From Noviherbaspirillum sp. UKPF54 (GTDB taxonomy: Bacteria > Pseudomonadota > Gammaproteobacteria > Burkholderiales > Burkholderiaceae_D): 64,000 nt of DNA. The notes beneath the pieces were generated by a model that saw only the letters and a list, made by a program, of their open reading frames with translations, was not told the DNA's origin and made no database searches. How positions within the stretch are numbered: position 1 is the stretch's first letter; every line of letters begins with the position of its first letter. The position numbers and the translations under genes were made by a program. Of this stretch, positions 50,057 to 58,724 are shown piece after piece. The stretch covers positions 3,534,001 through 3,598,000 of the forward strand of contig NZ_CP040128.1 in the NCBI RefSeq assembly GCF_007874125.1. The letters are read 5' to 3'.

Positions 50057-51562
50057 CTAATCGGGGCGCGCGCCTTGCCGGCCGCGGCGCGACTGCGGAA
50101 CGGCTGTATGCCGCGGCCAGGGCATCAGCAGGGCGCCGATCAGCAGCGCTTCGAATTCGGCGGCGAAACGCCTGACGATCGCCTCCGGGTCGGGCACGCG
50201 CCGCGCGTCGGTCATCACACCGAAATCAACCTTGCCGTCGTAGCTCAGGATGCTGATGCCCATGCCGATGCCGCCCGACTGCGGCACCCAGAACACCTGG
50301 CGCGCGATGCGCCTGCCAGCGAAATAGCGCGCGTCCGGCGCGCCGCGCACATTGGTGACAACGGCGCTGGCATTGGCCGCGAGTGCTTCCAGCGTCCTTT
50401 CCTTGATTACTTCCGGCACCATGCCCATGCTCATCAGGATGCCCAGCGCCACGGTGGGCTGTTGTGAGTGCTTGAGCTCGTCCATGCGCTGTTTCACCGC
50501 GAACACGCGCTCGGTCCTGTCCTCGACGCCGAGCGGCAGGTTCAGGAACACCATGCCGAAATGATTGCCCAGATCGACGAGCGGCCCGGGCGGACGCATG
50601 TTGACCGGCACAAGCGCACGCATGTCGGTGTCATCGACGGTGTCGCCGCGCTCCAACAGATAGCTGCGCAGTGCGCCGGTGACGCAGGCGAGCAGAACGT
50701 CATTGACGGAACAGGCGTACGCTTCGGCGATCGCCTTGACCTCGAACAGCGACAGCGGCTCAGCCCACGCTGCCCGCTTCATCACGCCGAGCGCCCCCTT
50801 GAAGCGCGTCGGCGAATCCGGCTTCATCGCGGCGATATAGGCTGCCTCGCGCGCCAGGTCAATGCCGGTGCGGGCATAGCCGGCGAGCTGCAGCGGATTG
50901 GCGAGCAATTGCCGGCCGATGCCGGCCAGCGACTGGGCCGAGCGCAGCACATCCCCCACCGCTTCCGAGGCCGGCCCGAGAATGCGCTCCCAAGCCGCGC
51001 GCGGCGCGTCCTCGGCGCCGACGTCGCCAGCCGTGTCATGCGGCAGCATGGGGTCGGCATCGGTCATACTGGAAAGCACGTGGATCAGCGCGAAGCCATC
51101 GGCGTAGCAATGATGAATGCGCAGCACCAGCGCGCTGCCGCCGTGCAGGTCGTCAATCAGGTGGAACTGCCACATCGGCTTGCTGCGGTCGAGCGGGGTG
51201 CTGACCAAGTCGCTGACCGCCTCCTCCAGCGCACGCGCGGTGCGCGGCAGCGCGACGTGGCGCACGTGCCAGTCGAGATCGAATCCGGCGTCGTTTTCCC
51301 AGAATGGCTCGCCGCCATGCTCGACCACACGCTGGCGGAAGCGGTGAAAGCACAGCATGCGCGTGGCGATCACGTCCCTGACGCGGCGCAGGTCGAGCCG
51401 CTGCTCGAACATCAGCATGCCGCAAATCATCATCAGGTTGGTGGGCCGGTCCATGCGCAACCACGCGGCGTCGATGTAGGACAGAGGCTCCCTCTCGCTG
51501 GACATCACGCTCATCATCGCGCTCCGCAGTGTTGTCGGTGACGGTTTCAGGCTGGGTTGCAT
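50057..51562 (-). CDS. Wax ester synthase / diacylglycerol acyltransferase
   Basis: 501 residues. Transfers an acyl group from acyl-CoA to fatty alcohols or diacylglycerol. The catalytic motif HHCYADG (HHxxxDG) is near residue 155. PLSYIDAAWLRMDRPTNLM, the N-terminal family block, and the later NDVLLACVTGALRSYL and MRPPGPLVDLGNHFG are typical. The ATG at 51562 has GGAA nearby; an ATG pair at 51517/51514 preceded by GGAG is an alternative. It lies 93 bp after the acyl-CoA reductase gene in the same direction, so the pair should make wax esters. Confidence 0.95.
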   Translation of the reverse strand: MQPSLKPSPTTLRSAMMSVMSSEREPLSYIDAAWLRMDRPTNLMMICGMLMFEQRLDLRRVRDVIATRMLCFHRFRQRVVEHGGEPFWENDAGFDLDWHVRHVALPRTARALEEAVSDLVSTPLDRSKPMWQFHLIDDLHGGSALVLRIHHCYADGFALIHVLSSMTDADPMLPHDTAGDVGAEDAPRAAWERILGPASEAVGDVLRSAQSLAGIGRQLLANPLQLAGYARTGIDLAREAAYIAAMKPDSPTRFKGALGVMKRAAWAEPLSLFEVKAIAEAYACSVNDVLLACVTGALRSYLLERGDTVDDTDMRALVPVNMRPPGPLVDLGNHFGMVFLNLPLGVEDRTERVFAVKQRMDELKHSQQPTVALGILMSMGMVPEVIKERTLEALAANASAVVTNVRGAPDARYFAGRRIARQVFWVPQSGGIGMGISILSYDGKVDFGVMTDARRVPDPEAIVRRFAAEFEALLIGALLMPWPRHTAVPQSRRGRQGARPD

Positions 51563-51655
51563 GGCATTCCGGGTTGAGTGGTTGACGTCACGCGCTTCGG
51601 CTCGAAGCGTTCGCGGCGCTTACGACACGAAGAGCGCTCCTGCGCATGCGCGCCG

Positions 51656-53644
51656 CTAAAAATGCACGCCGCGCAACAGCTGCTGCATGGCGCGCTGCTC
51701 CGCCGACAGCGGGGGCGCCGCTTTCTCGCCTTCCTTGGCTGCCGGCTCCATGTCCGCGAACATGCGAAACGCGGTGTTCAAGATGATCTGGGCCGCATGC
51801 GGCATCACCGTATGCAGCCCTTGACCTGCCAGCCCGATACGGGTCGCAATGCGCACCGGCTTGTCGACAATGGCGCGCACCACGAGATCGGCAGCCTCGT
51901 CCGGCGACAGCGTCGGCACGTCGCGGTAGATGCCGGTAGGCGCGATCATCGGCGTGCGCACCAGCGGCATGTTAATGGTGGTGAACTTGATGCCGACATC
52001 GGCGAATTCGGAGGCGGCGCACAGCGTCCATGCGTCGAGCGCCGCCTTCGACGCCACGTAGGCCGAAAAGCGCGGCGCATTGGTCAGCACGCCGATCGAC
52101 GAGATGTTGATCACCTGTCCCGCGCGCCGCTCCATCATCTTCGGCAGCAGTCCCATCGTCATCCGCAACGCGCCGAAATAATTCAGCTGCATGGTGCGCT
52201 CAAAATCGTGCAGCCGGTCGAAGCTGGCCTCGATCGGCCTGCGGATCGAACGCCCGGCATTGTTGATCAGGATGTCGACGCCATCGTGATTGGCGATGAG
52301 CGTCTGCACGAAGCGCTCGCAATCGGCAGCGTCGGCCAGGTTGACCTGGTAGGTGAGCACGTCGTGGCCGCGCGCCCGGATCGTCTCCCGGGCGGCGGCG
52401 AGCTTGCCCGCGTCGCGCCCGCAGATGAGCGTGATGGCGCCGGCCTCGGCCAGCTTGCGGGCGGTGGCCAGCCCGATGCCGGAGGAGCCGCCGGTCACCA
52501 GCACCGTCTTGCCCTCGACCTGCCCGCGCAGGCTGCGGTCGACGAACAATTCGGGATCGAGGTTGCGCTCCCAGTAATCCCACAGCCGGTCGGCGTATTG
52601 CTCCAGGCGCGGGCAGGCAATGCCGCTGCCTTCGAGCGCCCTGGCGGCCTCGCGGTTGTCGAAGCGGGTCGGATAATTCGCGAACTGCAGGATGCCATCC
52701 GGTAAGCCGAAGTCGCGCATCAGCGCATCCTTCAAACGGCGCACCGGCTTCATGGCCATCACGCCCTTCGCCACGGCATCAGGCACGAACCCGAACAGCG
52801 CGGCATTGATGCGCAAGCTGAGCGCAGGTGCGTGCGCCGAGCGCGCAAAGATGTCGAGCACAGTGCCCACCCGCAGCGGCGCCGGATCGGTCAGGTGAAA
52901 GCATTCACCGCCGGCGCGCGGCTGGTGCGCGATATGGCACATCGCATCGACCACATAGTCGACCGGCACGAGATTGATGCGCCCGCCCTCGATGCCGATG
53001 GCCGGCATCCATTGCGGCAAAAGGCGGCGCAGGCGCTGTATCGGTTTGAAGAAGTAGTACGGGCCGTCGATCTTGTCCATTTCGCCGGTGCGGGAGTCGC
53101 CCACCACCATGCCGGGCCGGTACACGGTCCACGGCACGGCGCAGGCGGTGCGCACGATTTTTTCGGACGCATGCTTGGTGGAGAAATACGGATGATCGAG
53201 ATGCTCGGCTTCGTCGAACATGTCTTCGCGAAACATGCCCTCGTACAGGCCGGCGGCGGCAATCGAGCTCACGTGGTGAAAATGCTTCACCTGCAGCGCA
53301 TTGGCCAGTTCCACCGCATGGCGCGTGCCGTCGACGTTGGTGACGATCTGTGCCTCGGGGGCGGCCTTCAGGTCATAGATCGCCGCCAGATGAAAGAAGT
53401 GGTCGATCCCGCCGGCGAGCGCGGCTGCCTCGCGGGCATCGATGCCAAGGCCGGGGGCGCGCACGTCGCCGCGCACCGGAATCGCGCTGGCCCGTTGCGG
53501 ATTCCAGAACGCAAGCAGGGCGGGCAGTTTGTCCGCGCTGGCCTCGCGCATCAGGAAATACACTTCGCTGCCCTCGCGCTCGAGCAATTTCCTGACGAGC
53601 CGTTTGCCGATGAAGCCGGTCGCTCCGGTAATGAAATACCGCAT
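51656..53644 (-). CDS. Fatty acyl-CoA reductase, two-domain SDR type (Marinobacter FAR-like)
   Basis: 662 residues. It reduces acyl-CoA to fatty alcohol with NADPH. Residues 1-360 are a thioester-reductase-like Rossmann domain (GATGFIGKRLV, HHVSSIAAAGLYEG, YFSTK). Residues 370-640 form a classical SDR domain (GGSSGIGLATARKL, ISSIGVLTNAPRFSAY, YVASK). Length, domain order and motifs such as FERTMQLNYFG match the 661-residue Marinobacter enzyme. The ATG follows AAGGAGGCGCA. It lies upstream of, and reads into, the wax ester synthase. Confidence 0.94.
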   Translation of the reverse strand: MRYFITGATGFIGKRLVRKLLEREGSEVYFLMREASADKLPALLAFWNPQRASAIPVRGDVRAPGLGIDAREAAALAGGIDHFFHLAAIYDLKAAPEAQIVTNVDGTRHAVELANALQVKHFHHVSSIAAAGLYEGMFREDMFDEAEHLDHPYFSTKHASEKIVRTACAVPWTVYRPGMVVGDSRTGEMDKIDGPYYFFKPIQRLRRLLPQWMPAIGIEGGRINLVPVDYVVDAMCHIAHQPRAGGECFHLTDPAPLRVGTVLDIFARSAHAPALSLRINAALFGFVPDAVAKGVMAMKPVRRLKDALMRDFGLPDGILQFANYPTRFDNREAARALEGSGIACPRLEQYADRLWDYWERNLDPELFVDRSLRGQVEGKTVLVTGGSSGIGLATARKLAEAGAITLICGRDAGKLAAARETIRARGHDVLTYQVNLADAADCERFVQTLIANHDGVDILINNAGRSIRRPIEASFDRLHDFERTMQLNYFGALRMTMGLLPKMMERRAGQVINISSIGVLTNAPRFSAYVASKAALDAWTLCAASEFADVGIKFTTINMPLVRTPMIAPTGIYRDVPTLSPDEAADLVVRAIVDKPVRIATRIGLAGQGLHTVMPHAAQIILNTAFRMFADMEPAAKEGEKAAPPLSAEQRAMQQLLRGVHF

Positions 53645-53724
53645 TGCGCCTCCTTGTCGTGGAGCCTGCCGTCGGATGGATGGGACATGCGAAACAAGCG
53701 GGCCGGCGCAGCCGCCCGCGACTC

Positions 53725-53753
53725 CTGCGGCAGCCGGTGCTGCGGCAGCCGGT
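53725..53753. repeat. Tandem 14-bp direct repeat upstream of the acyl-CoA reductase
   Basis: CTGCGGCAGCCGGT occurs at 53725-53738 and 53740-53753, period 15. It lies 81-109 bases before the acyl-CoA reductase start, next to AT-rich sequence (GATAATGAAATG on the minus strand) that could be its promoter. Possible regulator-binding direct repeat. Confidence 0.55.
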
Positions 53754-53859
53754 ACATTTCATTATCTGGCGGCGCCCATGACAAATCCTTGAACGATGTC
53801 AAATGTGCCCGATCGCAGCGGGGCATTCAACCTGTCCCCGCGCTTCCCCATGCGACCGT

Positions 53860-54519
53860 TCAGCGCTTGCGCGCCAGCATCAATCCATCCGCGATCGGCA
53901 CCAGCGACAAGTCGACGCGCTCATCGGCATGCAGCTTGCGATTGAACGCCTGGAGCGCGGCCGTGTCCGCATCCTGCGCGGGCCGCGCCACCGCGCCGCC
54001 CCATAGGACATTGTCGACCGCGATCAGCCCGCCCGTGCGCAGCAGCGCCAGGCAGCGCTCGTAGTAGACGTCGTAGCCGCCCTTGTCGGCATCGATGAAG
54101 GCGAAGTCGAAGCGGCCCGCCTCGCCGTTGGCGATCAGGTCGTCGAGCGTGTCCGCCGCTGGCGCAATGCGCAGATCGATCTTGTGCGCCACGCCCGCCT
54201 TTTCCCAGAAGCCGCGCGCCACGTCCGTGAATTCGCGGCTGACGTCGCAGCCGATCAGGCAGCCGTCCGGTGGCAGCGCCAGCGCTGTCGCCAGCGCGCT
54301 GTAGCCGGTGAAGACGCCGACCTCGATGGTGCGGCGCGCGCCGATCAGCCGCACCAGCAGCGCCATGAACTGGCCCTGTTCCGGTGCGATCTGCATCGAC
54401 GCCTGCGGATGGGTACGGTTGAACTCGCGCAGCTCGGCCAGCGCCGGATGCTCGCGCAGCGACGCATCGAGCAGGTAGCGATACAGCGTGTCGTCCAGGT
54501 TCAGGGTACGGGTGGACAT
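53860..54519 (-). CDS. Class I SAM-dependent O-methyltransferase
   Basis: 219 residues, caffeoyl-CoA/catechol O-methyltransferase type. SAM-binding is in EVGVFTGYSALATAL, FAFIDADKGGYDVYYE holds the metal-binding Asp, and NVLWGG is the third conserved block. The ATG follows AGGAGAACGCG. It is alone between the acyl-CoA reductase and the REC-GGDEF-EAL gene. The substrate may be a catechol or similar aromatic. Confidence 0.92.
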   Translation of the reverse strand: MSTRTLNLDDTLYRYLLDASLREHPALAELREFNRTHPQASMQIAPEQGQFMALLVRLIGARRTIEVGVFTGYSALATALALPPDGCLIGCDVSREFTDVARGFWEKAGVAHKIDLRIAPAADTLDDLIANGEAGRFDFAFIDADKGGYDVYYERCLALLRTGGLIAVDNVLWGGAVARPAQDADTAALQAFNRKLHADERVDLSLVPIADGLMLARKR

Positions 54520-54890
54520 CGCGTTCTCCTCGCCAATGGGTCGATTGGGACCGATCCAATTATCGTAGCGGGGGCCGCGGCACGCATCTGCTGTTAGCGC
54601 AAAGCCTGCGCGCGGCGTTGATGCCTGCAATAAAGGTTGTAATTTGAACTCAACTAGCGGCCCCGCGTCTAATCCTGCACCGGAGAGGTATACAGAAACT
54701 TGTGCCTGCCATCGCTAATCTACGAACTGGACTCGACGCATCGTGTTGCCTGGATTAACTGCATGAAGCGCATTCCGCATGGCCGATGCCGATCGGCAGC
54801 GCGTGTACGAATGGCCATGTTCGACTATACATTCAGCTCCCCTTTATCAATGCCGCCGCTGTCCACAGGCACCGGCGCGAGGCGCCAGAC
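54520..54890. promoter_or_regulatory. 371-bp region before the REC-GGDEF-EAL gene
   Basis: No gene. TTGAAC (54644-54649), 18 bases, TCTAAT (54668-54673) is a fair sigma-70 promoter reading right. TATACA at 54826-54831 is a second possible -10, giving a 53-base leader. No strong hairpin. Confidence 0.4.
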
Positions 54891-57167
54891 ATGATTCATC
54901 GCCCGGCTTCGGCCCTGCAAGGCCAGACCATCATGATGGTGGACGACACCCCGGCCAACCTGGGTGTATTGGCCCACGTGCTGGAAGAGCACGGCCTGAC
55001 GGTGGTGGTGGCACAGGACGGCGAGGAAGCGCTCGCGCGCGCCGAGCGGGTGCGGCCGAACCTGATCCTGCTGGACGTAATGATGCCCGGCATCGACGGC
55101 TTCGCGACCTGCCGCCGCCTGAAGGCGCATGCGCAATTGCGTGACATCCCGGTGATCTTCATGACCGCGCTGGCGGAAAACAGCGACAAGGTGCGCGGCT
55201 TCGAAGTGGGCGGCGTCGATTACGTGACCAAGCCGTTCCAGATCGAGGAAGTGCTGGCGCGCATCAATACCCACCTGACGCTATGCCAAGTGCAGCGGCG
55301 CCTGACCGAGCAGAACGAGAAGCTGCAAAAGGAAGTCGCGCTGCGCCGCCAGATCGAAACCCACCTGCAGACCGCCTACGACCAGCTCGAAGAACGGGTG
55401 GCGCAGCGCACCGACGAGCTGGCGCGTGCCAACGCGCAGCTAACGGCGGAAATCAATGAGCGCATGCGCGCGGAGAACTCCCTGCGCAAGAGCGAGGCGC
55501 GCATCCGCCGCCTGGTCGACGCCAATATCATCGGGATCTATTTCTGGACACCCGACGGCGCGCTGACCGAGGCGAACGACGCCTTTCTGAACCTGCTCGG
55601 CTATACGCAACAGGAGCTGCGCGACGGCAAGGTGCGCATCGAGCAGATTTCGCCGCCCGAATATGCCACGCTGTTCAAGCGTGAAGAAGAGGAGATCAGG
55701 CGCACCGGCAGCCTGCAGCCGTTCGAGAAGGAATACCTGCACAAGGATGGGCGCCGCGTGCCGGTGCTGGTCGGCGCGGTTTTCCTCAACGGCGGCCAGG
55801 ACGAGGGCGTGGCCTTCGTGCTCGACCTGAGCCAGCACAAGGAAGCCGAGGAACGCATCCGCTACATGGCCGACCACGACGCCCTCACCGGGTTGCCCAA
55901 TCGCGCGCTGCTGCAGGATCGGCTGCAGCAGGCACTGGCGCATGCACACCGCTCCCGCACCGATGTCGCAGTGCTGTTCATCGACCTCGATTACTTCAAG
56001 CACATCAATGATTCGCTCGGCCATCAGGTCGGTGACAGCCTGCTGCGCAGCGTCGCCACGCGGCTGCAGCAATGCGTGCGCGAGGGCGACAGCGTGGCGC
56101 GCCTGGGCGGCGACGAATTCGTGCTGACGCTACCGCTGATCACCGACAGCGCCGACGTAGCACTGGTGGCGCAAAAGGCGCTCAATGCGCTCGACGCGCC
56201 GTTCCATTGCGATGGCCATGAACTGCACGTCAGCGCCAGCATCGGCATCAGCATGTATCCGGACGACGGGCACGACGTCGAAACCCTGATGCGCACCGCC
56301 GACACCGCCATGTACCATGCCAAGGAAAACGGGCGCGGCAATTACCAGTTCTTCACCTCGGCGCTGAACCGGGCGGCGCAGCGGCGCCTGGCGATGAGCA
56401 ATTCGCTGCGGCACGCGCTGGCACGCAACGAATTCACGCTGTTTTATCAGCCGCAGGTGGAGCTCGAAAGCGGCACGATTTTTTCGGCCGAGGCTCTGCT
56501 GCGCTGGCGCCAGCCGGGCCAGACGCCGATCACCTGCAGCGAGTTCGTGACCTTGGCCGAGGAAACCGGCCTGATCCTGCCGATCGGCGAATGGGTGCTG
56601 CGCGAAGCCTGCCTGCAGCTGAAGCGCTGGCACGAGCTCGGCTACACAAACCTGGTCATCGCGGTGAACCTGTCGGCGCGCCAGTTCTTCCAGCCGAATT
56701 TCCTGGGCACGATCCGGAATATCCTCGACGACAGCGGCATTCCCGCATCCTGCCTCGACCTCGAAATCACCGAAAGCATGCTCATGCAGCGCAGCGAAGA
56801 CAATGTCGCCACCCTGCAGCGCCTGTCCGGCATGGGGATAAAGCTGTCGATCGACGATTTCGGCACCGGCTATTCGAGCCTGGCCTACCTGCAGCGCTTC
56901 CCGGTCGACGCGCTCAAGATCGACCGCTCCTTCATCAGCGGCATCGGGCAGGATTCCAACGACACCGCGCTCGTCACCGCGATCATTTCCATGGCCCACA
57001 GCCTGCGCCTGAAAGTGCTGGCCGAGGGCGTCGAAACGCCGGAACAGATCACCTTCCTGCGCTCGCACGGCTGCCTGTCGGCGCAAGGCTACTTCTACAG
57101 CGAAGCGGTATCGGCCGAGGCATTCACGAAGCTGTTGCGGCAGCAGCAGCGGACCGTGGATGCGTGA
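54891..57167 (+). CDS. Response regulator REC-PAS-GGDEF-EAL protein
   Basis: 758 residues. Receiver domain (15-130) with acceptor Asp in ILLDVMMPGIDG; a coiled coil (135-195, QRRLTEQNEKLQKEVALRRQ); PAS (200-315); GGDEF (325-485) with RLGGDEF intact and REGD as an inhibitory c-di-GMP site; EAL (500-750) with EALLRW, EITESML, DDFGTGYSS, KIDRSF and EGVET. Both turnover activities look possible, controlled by phosphorylation. The ATG at 54891 is preceded by GAGGCGCC. No kinase adjoins, so the partner is unknown. Confidence 0.93.
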   Translation: MIHRPASALQGQTIMMVDDTPANLGVLAHVLEEHGLTVVVAQDGEEALARAERVRPNLILLDVMMPGIDGFATCRRLKAHAQLRDIPVIFMTALAENSDKVRGFEVGGVDYVTKPFQIEEVLARINTHLTLCQVQRRLTEQNEKLQKEVALRRQIETHLQTAYDQLEERVAQRTDELARANAQLTAEINERMRAENSLRKSEARIRRLVDANIIGIYFWTPDGALTEANDAFLNLLGYTQQELRDGKVRIEQISPPEYATLFKREEEEIRRTGSLQPFEKEYLHKDGRRVPVLVGAVFLNGGQDEGVAFVLDLSQHKEAEERIRYMADHDALTGLPNRALLQDRLQQALAHAHRSRTDVAVLFIDLDYFKHINDSLGHQVGDSLLRSVATRLQQCVREGDSVARLGGDEFVLTLPLITDSADVALVAQKALNALDAPFHCDGHELHVSASIGISMYPDDGHDVETLMRTADTAMYHAKENGRGNYQFFTSALNRAAQRRLAMSNSLRHALARNEFTLFYQPQVELESGTIFSAEALLRWRQPGQTPITCSEFVTLAEETGLILPIGEWVLREACLQLKRWHELGYTNLVIAVNLSARQFFQPNFLGTIRNILDDSGIPASCLDLEITESMLMQRSEDNVATLQRLSGMGIKLSIDDFGTGYSSLAYLQRFPVDALKIDRSFISGIGQDSNDTALVTAIISMAHSLRLKVLAEGVETPEQITFLRSHGCLSAQGYFYSEAVSAEAFTKLLRQQQRTVDA

Positions 57168-57198
57168 GGCGCGGCGGCAGTCCGCCCGCCCGCTTGAA

Positions 57199-57212
57199 TT
57201 GACCCAGATCAA
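57199..57212 (+). promoter_or_regulatory. Near-consensus FNR/Anr/Dnr box before the hemerythrin gene
   Basis: TTGACCCAGATCAA matches TTGAT-N4-ATCAA at 9 of 10 positions. With a -10 candidate TACACT at 57236-57241 and a start near 57247, the box centre is at about -41.5, the class II activation position. Binding is inferred. Confidence 0.65.
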
Positions 57213-57349
57213 AGTTGCCAAAATGCACTTGCATTTACACTGATTTCAAGCAATCCATGCTTTTTGGCAATATCGCCGGCGCGCGATCCGATCGCCGGCC
57301 AGCCTCTCCCATGGGTGCCTGATGCTCACTGACTGGCAAAGAGAAAATC

Positions 57350-57847
57350 ATGTCCCAAGAAGAAAGCGGCAAGCATGCCCCATTCGTCATCGAGTGGCGA
57401 AAAGGATTCCAGGTCAATATTGAACAAGTCGACACGGAGCATCAGCACCTGTTCGCCCTGGTCAAGGCGCTGAACCTGGATTCGGTCGAAAAGACGGTCG
57501 AGGAATTGCTCGATTACGTGGTCGTGCACTTTTCAAACGAGCAGGACCTCATGGAAAAGAGCGGCTATCCGGGTTTCGAGCAGCACCTGAAGCTGCACGA
57601 GGATTTCGCCACCCATGTCGCGGATTTCCTCGGCAATGGAGAAGCGTGGTCGGAGGAGCGGGTGCAGGAGTTGCGCCGCTTCCTGAACAAATGGCTGGTC
57701 GGCCACATCATGACCCACGACCTGCGCTTCGGCCGATGGTACGCGGAGCACGCCGTGCATGCCCCGGCCGCGATGCCGGCGCCAGTCGCCGCCCAGGCGC
57801 CCAAGGCGCACCGAGGATTCTTTGCCGCGCTGTTCGGCTTGAAATGA
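57350..57847 (+). CDS. Bacteriohemerythrin
   Basis: 165 residues. Four-helix di-iron O2-binding protein. The ligand set is complete: EWRKGFQVNIEQVDTEHQHLF, split here at the first His, HFSNEQDLM (His and Glu), QHLKLHEDF (two His), and HIMTHDLRF (His and Asp). The C-terminal 35 residues are Ala/Pro-rich and end in a hydrophobic FFAALFGLK. The FNR box upstream fits a role in oxygen storage or delivery when oxygen is low. Confidence 0.95.
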   Translation: MSQEESGKHAPFVIEWRKGFQVNIEQVDTEHQHLFALVKALNLDSVEKTVEELLDYVVVHFSNEQDLMEKSGYPGFEQHLKLHEDFATHVADFLGNGEAWSEERVQELRRFLNKWLVGHIMTHDLRFGRWYAEHAVHAPAAMPAPVAAQAPKAHRGFFAALFGLK

Positions 57848-57923
57848 GGCGTCCTGCCCAGAAGGTGTGATGAGCCGGGGATGGGGCGCGCGTCGCGCCG
57901 CGCGCCATACGGCAACGGGCAGC

Positions 57924-58724
57924 TCAAAGGTGCTGGCAAAAGCCCGAAGCCGGCAAGCCGTCGCCGAACAGGGACAGCACTTGCAGAAAACTCGCTTCCG
58001 GCTCCGCGTTCAAGCACATCCGCTCGCCGGTGTGCGGGTGCAGGAAAGTCATGCCGATGGCCGCCAGCATCAAGCGCCCCTGTCCGAACCGTTGTGCGAA
58101 ATAGCGGTTGTGGCGCCCTCGCCCATGGTAGGCATCGCCGATGATCGGGTGGCTGACATGCTTCATATGCCGCCGCAACTGGTGCTTGCGTCCCGTTTCG
58201 GGGTACAGCGCGACCAAGCTGTAGCGGCTGGTGGCGTGGCCTTCGATCTGCACCGGGATTTCCGCGGTCGCCAGGCGGCGGTAGCGGGTGCGGGCCTCGC
58301 GCACCGGTTGCGGCTCGTCCTTGCGCCGCCGGTCTTCCGGCTCCTCCCGCAGCGGGTGATCGATGCAGCCCTGCTCCGGCGTCCATCCCCGCACCATCGC
58401 CAGGTAGGTTTTACTCACCTCGCCTGCCATCATCGCCTTGCCCAGCGCGCTCGCGGTGCGTGGATCTTTGGCAAAAACCAGCAATCCCGAGGTGGGACGA
58501 TCCAGCCGGTGCACCGGGTACACATGCTCGCCGCCGTTCATCGCCCGCGCGTATTGCAGGGCAAACTCGGTTTCATGCGCATCAATGGGGCTGCGGTGCA
58601 CCAGCAAACCGGCCGGCTTGTGGACGACCAGCAGCCACGGATCGCGATAAATCTCGGTGAGTGGATTTTCCACCGGCAAAGACTGGATTTCAGCCGGCAT
58701 CAGCGCCCCGTCAGCCCCGCACAT
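57924..58724 (-). CDS. Pseudouridine synthase (RluA/TruC family)
   Basis: 266 residues. The catalytic Asp is in VHRLDRPTSGLLVFAKD, and ETGRKHQLRRHMKHV and PIIGD are conserved substrate-side blocks. TruC-type enzymes modify tRNA U65. The ATG at 58724 overlaps the cysE stop (TGATG), giving translational coupling; an ATG at 58700 (MPAEIQSLPV) with GGGGCG five bases before it is an alternative start. Confidence 0.9.
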   Translation of the reverse strand: MCGADGALMPAEIQSLPVENPLTEIYRDPWLLVVHKPAGLLVHRSPIDAHETEFALQYARAMNGGEHVYPVHRLDRPTSGLLVFAKDPRTASALGKAMMAGEVSKTYLAMVRGWTPEQGCIDHPLREEPEDRRRKDEPQPVREARTRYRRLATAEIPVQIEGHATSRYSLVALYPETGRKHQLRRHMKHVSHPIIGDAYHGRGRHNRYFAQRFGQGRLMLAAIGMTFLHPHTGERMCLNAEPEASFLQVLSLFGDGLPASGFCQHL

